Shown piece after piece: positions 19,774-28,903 of a stretch of DNA of 35,948 bases; position 1 is the stretch's first letter, and each line of letters begins with the position of its first letter. The stretch spans positions 1 to 35,948 of the forward strand of contig NZ_DAIDJE010000027.1 in NCBI RefSeq assembly GCF_027451485.1, read 5' to 3'. The notes beneath the pieces are model-generated. The model saw only the letters and a list, made by a program, of their open reading frames with translations. It had not been told where the DNA came from and made no database searches. This stretch comes from Bradyrhizobium sp. (lineage in GTDB: Bacteria > Pseudomonadota > Alphaproteobacteria > Rhizobiales > Xanthobacteraceae). The translations under genes and the position numbers were made by a program.

Positions 19774-21678
19774 ATGCTTCGAGGAATGCGCAAAGCCTCA
19801 TCAAACTGGCTCGGCAAAATTATCATGGGCACCGTCATGGGGGTCCTGATCGTCAGTTTCGGCATTTGGGGCATCGCCGACATTTTCAGGGGGTTTGGAC
19901 AATCGACGCTGGCCAAGGTCGGCCACACGGAGATATCGACCGAGCAATTCCGCCGGATATTCACCGATCGCCTCCAGCAACTCGGCCGGCAATTTCACCG
20001 TCCGATATCGAACGAACAGGCTCGCGCGCTGGGTATTGACCGGCAAGTGCTACAGCAGACCATTGCCGAGACGACGCTGGACGAGGAAGCCAGGCGGCTC
20101 GGGCTTGGACAGTCCAACGAGGAAACGCTGAAGACAATTCTTGACGACCCGGCCTTCAAAGGCGCCAACGGCGCGTTTGATCCGGTGCGCTTCGAGGGAT
20201 TGATCCGCCAGCTCGGCTACAGCGAACAGGGTTTCCTAGCCGAGCAGCGTCGGATACTGCTGCGGCGTCAGATCGCCGGAAGCGTCGCCGCCGGCTATCA
20301 GCCTCCGAATGTGCAGTTGGAGGCCTTGGCGCATTTCCAGAACGAGCAGCGTTCGATTGAATACCTGAAGCTGAGCGCCGCGCAGGCCGGAACGATTGAT
20401 CCGCCGTCGCCAGAGGCTCTTGCTTCTTATTTCGAGGAACGTAAAACCCTGTTCCGCGCGCCTGAATATCGCAAGGTTTCCTACGTTGCCGTCACTCCGG
20501 CGGAAATCGGTAAATGGGAAGACGTCTCCGACGCAGACGCCAAAAAGGTCTTTGAGGAACGCCGCGAGACGCTCGGCACGCCCGAGCGGCGCGAGGTCGA
20601 ACAGATCGTCTTTCCCAACAAGGACGACGCCACGGCCGCACGCAACCGCATCGCCTCGGGCACGTCCTTCGAAGACATCGCCAAGGAACGCGGTCTCAGC
20701 CAGTCGGACATCGATCTGGGCTTCATTACAAAGTCGCAGATGGGAGATCCCGCAATCGCCGATGCCGCCTTCTCCCTGCAATCGGGCGAGGTCAGCCAGC
20801 CCGCGCAGGGCAAGTTCGGCTTCGCGCTCGTCAAGGTCGGCAAGATCGAGCCGGGGGTAGCACCGACCTATGAGGCCTACGCCTCGCAGATCAAGCAGGA
20901 TATTGCGAGCGAGCGGGCGCGCGCCAAGATCGGCGAATTGCGAGACAAGATGGAAGACGAGCGTGGCGGCGGTGCGAGCGTCGCCGAGGCCGCGAAAAAG
21001 CTCGGTCTGAAAGCAGTGACCATCGACGCGGTAGACCGCTCGGGCCGCATGCCCAACGGTCAGCTGGCGGATATTCCGCACGGGCTCGACCTGGTTTCGC
21101 AAGCCTTCAACAGCGACGTCGGTGTCGATAACGACCCCATTTCCTATGACGGTGGCTACGTCTGGTACGATGTTCTCGGGATTACCCCGTCGCGGGAGCG
21201 AAGCCTGGACGAGGTCAAAGATCAGGTTGAAGCGCGATGGCGAGCCGATCAGATCTCGAGCAGGCTGCGCGACAAGGCCAATGAAATGGTCAAGAAGCTT
21301 GATTCCGGCGGCAAGCTCGCCGAGGAGGCGACCCAGATGGGATTGAAGGTCGAAACCGCGGCATCATTCAAGCGCGACGCATCCCTGCCCGGCCTTAACG
21401 CGGGCGTCGTCGCCGCCGCGTTTCGTACCGCCAAGGACTCCGCCGGGCAGACGCCAGACCCGGCTGAGAACGGCTGGATCGTGTTCCGTGTCACTGATGT
21501 CACGGTGCCGCCGGTTGACCTCGCCTCCGATGAAATGAAGAAGCTAAAAGACAATCTTCAGCGCGCAGAGGTCGATGAACTGCTTGCGCAGTACGTGACC
21601 AAGCTGGAATCCGAGATCGGCACCAGCATCAACGAATCCGCCTTCGCACAGGCAACCGGAGCAAGCAGCGGCAACTGA
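19774..21678 (+). CDS. ppiD: Membrane-anchored periplasmic chaperone / parvulin-type peptidyl-prolyl isomerase PpiD
   Basis: PpiD assists folding of proteins leaving the Sec translocon at the periplasmic face. Its 634 residues match the family. A short basic cytoplasmic start leads into one membrane anchor (about 16-36, IIMGTVMGVLIVSFGIWGIA), then a SurA_N-like helical domain (about 37-200). A parvulin-like domain covers about 270-360 (REVEQIVFPNKDDATAARNR to GKFGFALVKVGKIEPG), and a long helical C-terminal part follows. The ATG at 19774 has no strong Shine-Dalgarno; a second ATG four codons on is possible. It lies 48 bases upstream of trpD in the same direction, so it probably heads the trpD-trpC-moaC transcript. 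Confidence 0.92.
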   Translation: MLRGMRKASSNWLGKIIMGTVMGVLIVSFGIWGIADIFRGFGQSTLAKVGHTEISTEQFRRIFTDRLQQLGRQFHRPISNEQARALGIDRQVLQQTIAETTLDEEARRLGLGQSNEETLKTILDDPAFKGANGAFDPVRFEGLIRQLGYSEQGFLAEQRRILLRRQIAGSVAAGYQPPNVQLEALAHFQNEQRSIEYLKLSAAQAGTIDPPSPEALASYFEERKTLFRAPEYRKVSYVAVTPAEIGKWEDVSDADAKKVFEERRETLGTPERREVEQIVFPNKDDATAARNRIASGTSFEDIAKERGLSQSDIDLGFITKSQMGDPAIADAAFSLQSGEVSQPAQGKFGFALVKVGKIEPGVAPTYEAYASQIKQDIASERARAKIGELRDKMEDERGGGASVAEAAKKLGLKAVTIDAVDRSGRMPNGQLADIPHGLDLVSQAFNSDVGVDNDPISYDGGYVWYDVLGITPSRERSLDEVKDQVEARWRADQISSRLRDKANEMVKKLDSGGKLAEEATQMGLKVETAASFKRDASLPGLNAGVVAAAFRTAKDSAGQTPDPAENGWIVFRVTDVTVPPVDLASDEMKKLKDNLQRAEVDELLAQYVTKLESEIGTSINESAFAQATGASSGN

Positions 21679-21726
21679 TCCTCCACACTCGAAGGTCCTG
21701 TTGTTGCGATTTCCTGAAAGCATCCG

Positions 21727-22740
21727 ATGGACGATCTCAAATCTATCATCGCCAAGGTGGCCACCGGAGCCACGCTGTCGCGCGAGGAGGCGGCGTCCGC
21801 CTTCGATCGCATGATGTCCGGTGAGGCGACCCCTTCGCAGCTGGGCGGGCTGTTGATGGCGCTTCGCGTCCGCGGAGAAACCATCGACGAGATCACCGGC
21901 GCGGTGTCGGCGATGCGCGCCAAGATGCTGAAGGTCAAGGCTCCGGCCGACGCAGTCGACGTTGTTGGGACAGGCGGCGACGGCTCAGGCTCCGTCAACG
22001 TGTCGACCTGCGCTGCCTTTATCGTTGCGGGTGCCGGCGTGCCCGTCGCCAAGCACGGCAATCGCGCGCTATCATCGCGTTCGGGCGCGGCCGATGTGCT
22101 CGCCGCACTGGGCGTGAAGATCGACCTTTCTCCGCAACAGGTGAGCCGCTGCGTGAGCGAAGCAGGCATCGGCTTCATGTTCGCGCCGGCACATCATCCG
22201 GCGATGAAGAACGTGAACCCGACCCGCGTCGAGCTGGCGACCCGCACGATCTTCAATCTGCTCGGCCCACTCTCCAACCCTGCCGGTGTCACCCGGCAGA
22301 TGGTCGGCGTGTTCTCCAGGCAGTGGGTGCAGCCGCTCGCTCAGGTTCTGAAAAACCTCGGCTCGGAATCAGTTTGGGTGGTGCACGGCTCGGACGGCCT
22401 CGACGAGATCACCCTCACGGGCCCGACCTTCGTTGCCGCGCTCGAAAAAGGCGAAATTCGTTCATTTGAGGTCTCTCCGGAAGACGTTGGTCTCAAGCGT
22501 GTCGCGGGCGAAGCGCTGAAGGGAGGCGATGCCAGCGCCAACGCCTTTGCGCTACGCAACGTACTGGCCGGTTTGCCGAGCCCCTATCGCGATGTTGCCT
22601 TGCTGAACGCCGCGGCGGCTTTGGTGGTCTCCGGCCGGGCGAGGGATCTGAAAGAAGGCATGGCGCTCGGCCTCCGATCGCTCGACGAGGGGGCGGCAGC
22701 AGAACGGCTGAAGCGCCTCATCGCCGTCTCCAACAGCTAA
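21727..22740 (+). CDS. trpD: Anthranilate phosphoribosyltransferase
   Basis: TrpD transfers phosphoribose from PRPP to anthranilate in tryptophan biosynthesis. The 337 residues include the helical N-terminal domain ([20 protein letters not shown]) and the PRPP-binding [14 protein letters not shown] at 81-94. Further family segments are [40 protein letters not shown] and GPLSNPAG. TrpC follows directly. No anthranilate synthase gene (trpE/trpG) is in the window; in rhizobia and bradyrhizobia these are commonly a trpEG fusion elsewhere. Confidence 0.97.
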   Translation: MDDLKSIIAKVATGATLSREEAASAFDRMMSGEATPSQLGGLLMALRVRGETIDEITGAVSAMRAKMLKVKAPADAVDVVGTGGDGSGSVNVSTCAAFIVAGAGVPVAKHGNRALSSRSGAADVLAALGVKIDLSPQQVSRCVSEAGIGFMFAPAHHPAMKNVNPTRVELATRTIFNLLGPLSNPAGVTRQMVGVFSRQWVQPLAQVLKNLGSESVWVVHGSDGLDEITLTGPTFVAALEKGEIRSFEVSPEDVGLKRVAGEALKGGDASANAFALRNVLAGLPSPYRDVALLNAAAALVVSGRARDLKEGMALGLRSLDEGAAAERLKRLIAVSNS

Positions 22741-22752
22741 GTGGATACCGCA

Positions 22753-23577
22753 ATGTCCGATATTCTGAATCGGATCGAGAGCTACAAGCGCGAGGAAATC
22801 GCCGCCGCGAAGCGCGCGCAACCGCTGGCGAGCCTGGAGGCGCGCGCCAGGGCTGCATCACCGCCCCGCGGCTTTGTCGCCGCCATTCGTGCGCGGCTCG
22901 CTCGCGGCGACTATGCCCTGATCGCCGAAATCAAGAAGGCATCGCCGTCCAAGGGACTTATCCGGGCCGACTTCAACCCGCCGCAGCTGGCGCAGGCCTA
23001 CGAAGCCGGAGGCGCCGCATGTCTCTCGGTCCTGACGGATGCCCCCTCCTTTCAGGGACATCTCGACTTCCTGGTCGCTGCGCGAGCGGCGACGAAACTC
23101 CCGGTGCTGCGCAAGGATTTCATGTACGACACCTACCAGGTGGCGGAAGCCCGCGCCTGTGGTGCGGACTGCATCCTGATCATCATGGCGGCGCTGGAAG
23201 ACAGCGCCGCGCAGGAGATCGAAGCCGCCGCGCTGGCCCAAGGCATGGATGTCCTGATCGAGATCCATGACCGCAGCGAGCTTGACCGCGCACTCAAACT
23301 CAAGTCGCCGATGATCGGGGTCAACAACCGTAACCTGCGTACCTTCGAAACGAAGCTTGAAACCAGCGAGTCGCTCGCACCGCTGATCCCGAAAGACCGC
23401 CTGATGGTGGGCGAGAGCGGCATCTTCACCTCAGCGGATCTGGCGCGACTGGAACGCGTCGGCATCTCCACCTTCCTCGTCGGCGAAAGCCTGATGCGGC
23501 AGAACGACGTAGCAGCCGCAACGCGCGCGCTCATTGCCCGAGGCGATGCCGCCGGCGCAACCCGGGCGGTGGGCTGA
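22753..23577 (+). CDS. trpC: Indole-3-glycerol phosphate synthase
   Basis: TrpC closes the indole ring to give indole-3-glycerol phosphate in tryptophan synthesis. It is a (beta/alpha)8 barrel of 274 residues. Catalytic and substrate-binding motifs are [47 protein letters not shown] and VGESGIF. A GTG immediately after the trpD stop could start four codons earlier; the ATG at 22753 matches the family start MSDILNRIE. It is the stand-alone TrpC, not fused to TrpF. It ends 5 bases before moaC. Confidence 0.97.
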   Translation: MSDILNRIESYKREEIAAAKRAQPLASLEARARAASPPRGFVAAIRARLARGDYALIAEIKKASPSKGLIRADFNPPQLAQAYEAGGAACLSVLTDAPSFQGHLDFLVAARAATKLPVLRKDFMYDTYQVAEARACGADCILIIMAALEDSAAQEIEAAALAQGMDVLIEIHDRSELDRALKLKSPMIGVNNRNLRTFETKLETSESLAPLIPKDRLMVGESGIFTSADLARLERVGISTFLVGESLMRQNDVAAATRALIARGDAAGATRAVG

Positions 23578-23582
23578 ACATC

Positions 23583-24101
23583 ATGGCGCGTCGGACTGCG
23601 ACCAGAAAACCCAACAAGCCCAAATCCGCCCTCACCCACATCGACGCCAAAGGCGAGGCGCGGATGGTCGACGTCTCCGACAAAGCGGCGACGGAGCGGA
23701 CTGCGGTCGCCGAAGGTCGCGTGGTCATGAGCACGGCCACGCTCGGCCTGATCGTGTCGGGGAGCGCCAAGAAAGGCGACGTGCTGGCGACCGCCCGGAT
23801 CGCCGGCATTATGGCGGCCAAACGCACGTCCGAACTCATTCCGCTGTGTCATCCGCTGGCCTTGACGAAGGTTACCCTCGACATCTCGACCGACCCGAAA
23901 TTGCCGGGCTGCCGGGTCCGCGCCATCGTCAAGGTGACGGGCCCAACCGGAGTCGAGATGGAGGCACTGACGGCCGTCTCGGTCGCCTGCCTGACGATTT
24001 ACGACATGGTCAAGGCGGCCGAGCGTGGAGTACGGATCGACGGAATTCATCTGGTCGAGAAGATGGGCGGCAAATCCGGGCACTACCGGGCCGAGGATTA
24101 A
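23583..24101 (+). CDS. moaC: Cyclic pyranopterin monophosphate synthase accessory protein MoaC
   Basis: MoaC works with the radical-SAM enzyme MoaA to make cyclic pyranopterin monophosphate, the first molybdenum-cofactor intermediate. The 172 residues carry the family core: [20 protein letters not shown], the active-site IPLCHPL, the segment [20 protein letters not shown], and the C-terminal [10 protein letters not shown]. The N-terminus has a basic extension of about 15 residues before LTHID. It follows trpC by 5 bases, so it is translated from the ppiD-trpDC transcript. MoeA, which acts at the end of the same pathway, lies 8 kb downstream beyond an accessory block. Confidence 0.97.
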   Translation: MARRTATRKPNKPKSALTHIDAKGEARMVDVSDKAATERTAVAEGRVVMSTATLGLIVSGSAKKGDVLATARIAGIMAAKRTSELIPLCHPLALTKVTLDISTDPKLPGCRVRAIVKVTGPTGVEMEALTAVSVACLTIYDMVKAAERGVRIDGIHLVEKMGGKSGHYRAED

Positions 24102-24118
24102 AGGCACTGCCATCGCGA

Positions 24119-24149
24119 GGTTAACCGGCGCATTCACCGCCGGTTAACC
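24119..24149. terminator. Perfect 12-bp hairpin after moaC, possible terminator
   Basis: GGTTAACCGGCG (24119-24130) and its exact complement (24138-24149) surround a 7-base loop, 17 bases after the moaC stop. No T-run follows on either strand. It therefore looks like a terminator without the tail, an mRNA 3' stabiliser, or a protein site built around GTTAAC. I place it here as the likely end of the ppiD-trpDC-moaC operon. Confidence 0.5.
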
Positions 24150-24240
24150 CCAATTGCTAACGTGACTTCCATACCGCTGTTGTAACGCTTCCGTGCCGGC
24201 ACAGGGGATTTGCCGACATCTGGATTGAGTAGCGATCGCA

Positions 24241-26910
24241 ATGACGGCAGACAGTACCGGCTCCTTCAACCTGAAGGCCTTTCTCAGCAGCGGTCCAATC
24301 CGCTCGCTGATCTTCGGCGGTGCGTTCCTGATCGCGGCGATTGCGGTCGGTACGGCCTTCATGGTCGGCAATTTTCGCGAGCGAGCCCTGAAGGCCAATC
24401 AGCGCGAACTCGAAAACACGGTGCAGTTGATCACCCGTCATTTCGATCAGCAACTCGAGGACTTCACGATCGTCCTCAAGGACATCGCCGCCCGGCTCCA
24501 CGCCAGCGGCATCAGTTCTGAAATCTTGGGAGGACAACTGTCGACTCTGGCCTGGCACGAGGAACTCCGAACGAAGGTCGGCGCCTATTCTGACGCTGCC
24601 GGCATCAGCGTGTTCGATGCCGAAGGCAATTTGGTCAACTCTTCCGAGGTTTGGCCAGTCCCTGACGTCAAGATTGCCGACCGTACCTATTTCAAGACCC
24701 TCAAATCCGGTGGCGCATCGACGCCGATCGAGATCGAACTGGTACGGGGTCGCGTCTTCTCCGGAGGCTGGGCCATCATTATGGCTCAAAGATTGACGGG
24801 GCCGAACGGCGAGTTCGCCGGAATAGTCGCGCGGTCAATCGCGCCGGCAACCCTGGAAAAATACCTCGCTTCGGTTGTGCTTCGGGACGGCGCCGCGATC
24901 TCGATTTATCGCCGGGACGGAATTCTTCTGGCACGCTATCCGCATTTCGAACACATGATCGGGACCCAAATCCGCGATCGCGAAATCTTCCAGTACCTAA
25001 CCTCCTCCTCGGGCCGCGGCACGGTACGCGTGACCAGCCCGATCGATGGCCAGCAGCGGCTCGCATCCGCCAACTCCTTGCGAGGTTTTCCGATCGCCGT
25101 TGTCGCAAGCACGACGATCGATGCAGCATTGGCTGACTGGCGTGAGCAAACCCGATTTCTGATCGTGGTTGCAGTGATGTCCGCAATCACCATCGCGATC
25201 CTGTTGTCCTTCTTCATCCGTAAGCTGCTTGCCCAGCATCGAATCGAGAGGCAGCGCCTCGACACCGCCATCAACAACATGTCGCAGGGCCTGTTGCTCT
25301 ATGACTCATCGGAACGGCTGGTGGTCTGCAACCAGCGCTATATTGCGATGTATGGGTTATCGCCTGACGTGGTGAAACCCGGCCTTAGCTTCCGTGATCT
25401 GCTGCTCTACAGGAAGAAAATCGGCTCGTTCAAAGGTGACGTCGAGGTCTTTATCTCCAATGTTCGCCGCAACGTCGCGATCGGAAAGACAACTCGCAAT
25501 ACGTTCGAGACGGGCGACGGGCGGCTCATCCAGATCCTCAATCAGCCGCTAAAAAACGGCTGGCTGGCAACTCATGACGACATCACGGAACGCACGCGCG
25601 CGGAGGAGCAGATCCGGCATCTTGCTCATTATGATGCGCTCACCGACCTGCCCAATCGCACCTTGTTCCACGAGCGGCTGCGACAGGAACTCGCTGAAGC
25701 TACAAGCGCGTCTCAACTGGCCGTGCTCTACATCGACATCGATCAATTCAAGAGCGTCAATGACTCCCTCGGCCATATGATCGGCGATGAGCTCTTGAAG
25801 TCGGTCGCAAGCCGGCTCGGCGCCTGCGTGGAAGGGGCGGATTTTGTCGCGCGGCTCGGCGGCGACGAATTCGCCATCGTCAAGACAAGGCTAAAAGACC
25901 CCGTCGAGGCCGCCAAGCTCGCGGCGCGGGTCCTGGAGACGATCCGCGCACCGTACAATTGTCTGGGCAATCAACTGGCCTCCGATGCCAGTATTGGCGT
26001 TGCCATGGCACCGCAACACGGGACCGACCTCGAGCAAATCCTCAAGAACGCTGACATGGCCATGTATGCGGCCAAGTCGGCGGGGCGGCGCACTTGGCGT
26101 TTTTTCGAGCCTTCGATGGACGCCCATGTCCGGGCTCGCCGTCAGCTCGAAACCGACCTGCGGAAGGCAATCGCCGAAGAGGCGCTGGAAGTTTATTACC
26201 AGCCCTGCCTTAACCTCCAGAACGGCACGATCACCGGCTGCGAAGCGCTGGTACGCTGGCGTCACCCCGAGCGAGGTATGATTTCGCCGGCGGAGTTCAT
26301 TCCGCTCGCCGAAGAAACCGGGCTGATCAACGAAATCGGCGAGTGGGTGCTGGCGAAAGCATGCAACGAGGCCGCCAGCTGGCCGGTCGCCATCAATGTT
26401 GCGGTCAACGTTTCGCCGGTTCAGTTCCGAAGCGGTACGCTGGCTTTGAAGATCGTTGCAGCGCTGGCTGAGTCGGGTCTATCGGCTCAACGGCTCGAAC
26501 TCGAGATCACTGAAGCCGTCCTGATCCGCGACGACGAAACTGCGCTTGAGATCCTGCATCAGCTTCGCGCGATTGGCATCAGGATTGCGCTCGACGATTT
26601 CGGCACAGGTTATTCGTCGCTGAGCTATTTGAAGCGCTTTCCATTCGACAAGATCAAGATCGATCGCTGCTTCGTGAACGACCTCGCCGAAGCAACCGAT
26701 TCCTCTATCGTCCAGGCGGTGGTCAATATTGCCGCTGCCCGGCACATGACGACGACCGCCGAGGGCGTCGAAATGGAACGGCAGCAGGAGCTGCTGCGCC
26801 GACTCGGGTGCACCGAAATGCAAGGCTATCTCTTCAGCGCACCGAAGCCGGCTGAAGAGGTGAGACGAATGTTGCTCGCTCACAGCTCCAGACCGGCTTC
26901 TGTCGCTTGA
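24241..26910 (+). CDS. Membrane-bound PAS/GGDEF/EAL cyclic-di-GMP signalling protein
   Basis: This is an 889-residue bifunctional-type c-di-GMP enzyme. Membrane segments at about 22-43 and 306-326 bracket a periplasmic sensor region of about 260 residues with dCache-like features (FDAEGNLVNSSEVWPV, DRTYFKTLKSGG). A PAS_7-type PAS domain follows (about 335-450, DTAINNMSQGLLLYDSSERL), then GGDEF (about 457-617) and EAL (about 637-880). The GGDEF motif is intact at 540-544. The inhibitory I-site position upstream reads EGAD instead of RxxD. The EAL domain keeps CEALVRWRHPERG, NVSPVQF, LEITEAVL, DDFGTGYSSL and TTAEGVE, so both activities could be live. Its ligand is unknown. It converges on the S41 peptidase gene with 3 bases between them. 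Confidence 0.95.
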   Translation: MTADSTGSFNLKAFLSSGPIRSLIFGGAFLIAAIAVGTAFMVGNFRERALKANQRELENTVQLITRHFDQQLEDFTIVLKDIAARLHASGISSEILGGQLSTLAWHEELRTKVGAYSDAAGISVFDAEGNLVNSSEVWPVPDVKIADRTYFKTLKSGGASTPIEIELVRGRVFSGGWAIIMAQRLTGPNGEFAGIVARSIAPATLEKYLASVVLRDGAAISIYRRDGILLARYPHFEHMIGTQIRDREIFQYLTSSSGRGTVRVTSPIDGQQRLASANSLRGFPIAVVASTTIDAALADWREQTRFLIVVAVMSAITIAILLSFFIRKLLAQHRIERQRLDTAINNMSQGLLLYDSSERLVVCNQRYIAMYGLSPDVVKPGLSFRDLLLYRKKIGSFKGDVEVFISNVRRNVAIGKTTRNTFETGDGRLIQILNQPLKNGWLATHDDITERTRAEEQIRHLAHYDALTDLPNRTLFHERLRQELAEATSASQLAVLYIDIDQFKSVNDSLGHMIGDELLKSVASRLGACVEGADFVARLGGDEFAIVKTRLKDPVEAAKLAARVLETIRAPYNCLGNQLASDASIGVAMAPQHGTDLEQILKNADMAMYAAKSAGRRTWRFFEPSMDAHVRARRQLETDLRKAIAEEALEVYYQPCLNLQNGTITGCEALVRWRHPERGMISPAEFIPLAEETGLINEIGEWVLAKACNEAASWPVAINVAVNVSPVQFRSGTLALKIVAALAESGLSAQRLELEITEAVLIRDDETALEILHQLRAIGIRIALDDFGTGYSSLSYLKRFPFDKIKIDRCFVNDLAEATDSSIVQAVVNIAAARHMTTTAEGVEMERQQELLRRLGCTEMQGYLFSAPKPAEEVRRMLLAHSSRPASVA

Positions 26911-26913
26911 TTC

Positions 26914-28257
26914 CTAGTTAGGAACCGCTGTCGTTTTCGTCGACGTTGCCGCCGCCCCGCCGGCGTTCATGGCAACCCCGCGCAGCAGCTTGAAGGCAGC
27001 GCCAAGAGCCTTGTCGTCCTTCTCGTTCGGGGGCACGTAGGACTGCGAGCCCGTCTGCTCTGCTCCTTCCGCGGCGAGGTGCCCCCGCATCGAGGCTTCG
27101 CCCTTCATTTCGGCGCGCCCTTTCAAATCGTCCGGCACATCCTGCAATACCTCAATATCGGGGGTGATGCCCTGTGCCTGGATCGAATGTCCGGACGGCG
27201 TGAAATACCGCGCCGTCGTCAAGGCGAGCGCACCGTGATCTCCGCCGAGCGGGATGATGGTCTGGACCGAACCCTTGCCAAACGAGCGCGTGCCGATCAG
27301 GGTCGCGCGCTTGTGGTCATGCAAGGCTCCGGCGACAATTTCAGAGGCCGAAGCTGAACCGCCGTTGATCAGCACGACAAGCGGTTTGCCCTTGGTGAGA
27401 TCACCGCCATGGGCGGAGAAGCGCTGGGTTTCCTCGGGCCGTCGTCCCCGCGTCGAGACCACCTCGCCGCGCGCCAGAAATGCGCTCGAAACTGATACCG
27501 CCTGATCGAGCAGTCCACCCGGATTGTTGCGCAGGTCGAGCACATAGCCGGCCAGACCTTGCGCCGGGATCTGCTTCTGGATGTCGGCAATCGCCTTCTT
27601 CAGTTCATCACCGGTTTGCTCGCTGAACGAACTGATCCGGATATACCCGATATCGCCGCCATTCGTGCGATAGCTGACCGGCCTGACGTGGATGACCTCA
27701 CGCGTGAGCGTCACGTAGATCGGGTTCTCACTGCCCTTGCGCAGGATCGTCAGCTTGGTCTTGGTGTCGACCGGGCCCTTCATCTTGTTGACGGCCTGCT
27801 CGAGCGTTAGCCCCTGCACGTTGTCATCGTCGATCTGCGAAATAAAATCCCCGGACAAAATTCCCGCCTTCGACGCCGGGGTGTCGTCCATCGGCGTCAC
27901 CACCTTGACCAAACCATCCTCCATGGTGACTTCGATGCCGAGGCCGCCGAACTCGCCGCGCGTCGTGTCCTGCATCTCATGCCAGGCGCTTTCGTTCATG
28001 TATCTGGAATGCGGATCAAGCGAGGAAATCATGCCGTTGATCGCGCCTTCGATCATCTTGGAGTCGTCGGGCCGTTCGACATAATCGCTCCTGACCCGCT
28101 CAAACACTTCGCCGAATAGATTGAGCTGCGAATAAACGTCGTTCTCCACCTTCGCCCTGGCAGCCGCCATCCAGTGCTGGCCGATCGGGCCGCCAACAGC
28201 CAGGGTGAGGCAGACGCCCGTAACAGTGCCGAGGAGAAACAGGTAGTTCTTTCGCAT
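26914..28257 (-). CDS. S41-family C-terminal processing peptidase (CtpA-like)
   Basis: This is a periplasmic serine protease of 447 residues in the carboxyl-terminal processing family. An uncleaved or cleaved signal segment covers about residues 4-24. A PDZ domain (about 95-175, GEFGGLGIEVTMEDGLVKVV) precedes the S41 catalytic domain. The Ser-Lys dyad is visible as Ser303 in GGSASASEIVAGAL and Lys328 in GTRSFGKGSVQ, with the 25-residue spacing found in CtpB. The C-terminal tail after about 375 is low-complexity. CtpA genes of relatives usually sit beside an EnvC-like M23 peptidase gene; here there is no such partner, so this may be a second paralogue. Its 5' side faces a 719-base stretch without intact genes. 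Confidence 0.93.
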   Translation of the reverse strand: MRKNYLFLLGTVTGVCLTLAVGGPIGQHWMAAARAKVENDVYSQLNLFGEVFERVRSDYVERPDDSKMIEGAINGMISSLDPHSRYMNESAWHEMQDTTRGEFGGLGIEVTMEDGLVKVVTPMDDTPASKAGILSGDFISQIDDDNVQGLTLEQAVNKMKGPVDTKTKLTILRKGSENPIYVTLTREVIHVRPVSYRTNGGDIGYIRISSFSEQTGDELKKAIADIQKQIPAQGLAGYVLDLRNNPGGLLDQAVSVSSAFLARGEVVSTRGRRPEETQRFSAHGGDLTKGKPLVVLINGGSASASEIVAGALHDHKRATLIGTRSFGKGSVQTIIPLGGDHGALALTTARYFTPSGHSIQAQGITPDIEVLQDVPDDLKGRAEMKGEASMRGHLAAEGAEQTGSQSYVPPNEKDDKALGAAFKLLRGVAMNAGGAAATSTKTTAVPN

Positions 28258-28538
28258 TTGGCGCGCCTTTTGGTTGGTCCTGCCGGTCCGTCAGGGCCGG
28301 CTGACGAACTTCATGGGTTATCCCGGTCCTATGCGGCACTTGTCCGGTATCATTGAGGCCGCTTTGAGAGCATCGCCGGCCCAAGCGCCGGCCCACCAAA
28401 TACCGCTTCAGCGAATATTTGGCCACAATGCGTTCGACTATATGCATTTCCCGGGCGCCGAAGAACCGGAAATCCCGTTCCTGTCCAATTTGTAATTGGA
28501 GCGCCCACCAAGAGCGGATCGCTCGCGGAGCTTGCGGC
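28258..28538. other. Non-coding stretch upstream of the S41 peptidase gene
   Basis: I see no supportable gene here; open frames on both strands have no recognisable protein features. The stretch presumably holds the promoter of the S41 peptidase gene. The one distinct element is the inverted repeat at 28484-28500. Together with the cupin remnant and palindromic repeat that follow, it makes the only gap of more than 300 bases without an intact gene in the window. Confidence 0.5.
28484..28500. promoter_or_regulatory. Inverted repeat TCCAATT-TGT-AATTGGA
   Basis: A perfect 7-bp inverted repeat with a 3-base centre stands out in a GC-rich intergenic region, 227 bases upstream of the S41 peptidase start and just past the cupin remnant. 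Its size and AT-richness suit an operator for a dimeric regulator, but nothing identifies one. Confidence 0.3.
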
Positions 28539-28796
28539 TCTGTTTAAATCCATCCGGACGAACAGGGCCCGGCAGGTCTCGGCTCCGTGATTGACCCATG
28601 CATGGTCGGTTGGCTGCTGGCCGATGGTATCACGCGGCTGGTAGTTGGGGGGGCAGCCCCGAGGCTGCGGGAACATCCGGCTGTCGAACATTACGACTGA
28701 CTCGTTGTAGGGGTCGATACCGGTGACTATGCGTGCCGATGTCGGAAGCTGACGCGCCAAACCGGTCGACAGCATGGTGACGGCCGGTAAAGTCAT
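28539..28796 (-). pseudogene. Cupin-domain protein remnant with internal deletion
   Basis: From an ATG at 28796, preceded by a good GGGGAG Shine-Dalgarno, the frame gives an N-terminal piece like bradyrhizobial small cupin proteins (RIVTGIDPYNESVVMFDSRM). After about 15 residues it continues with the C-terminal cupin strand pattern QQPTDHAWVNHGAETCRALF. The central part of the cupin barrel, normally some 80-100 residues with the metal-binding His/Glu motif, is missing. The frame stays open to 28350, but the tail beyond 28539 has no cupin likeness. I read this as a gene damaged by an in-frame internal deletion. Identification rests on remembered family patterns, not a search. Confidence 0.6.
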
Positions 28797-28903
28797 AGGC
28801 CTATCTCCCCGGCATCGAGCCTGGTCTTTGTCGGCTTCGACGCCGGGGTGAGGATCGCAATGGCAAACCAAGCGGTTCAATCGCGCAACGGCGCCTGTTG
28901 CAA

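Noticed and set aside
20236..21102. Open frame on the minus strand inside ppiD
   Set aside because: It is wholly antisense to a clear chaperone gene, with no ribosome binding site or family motif.
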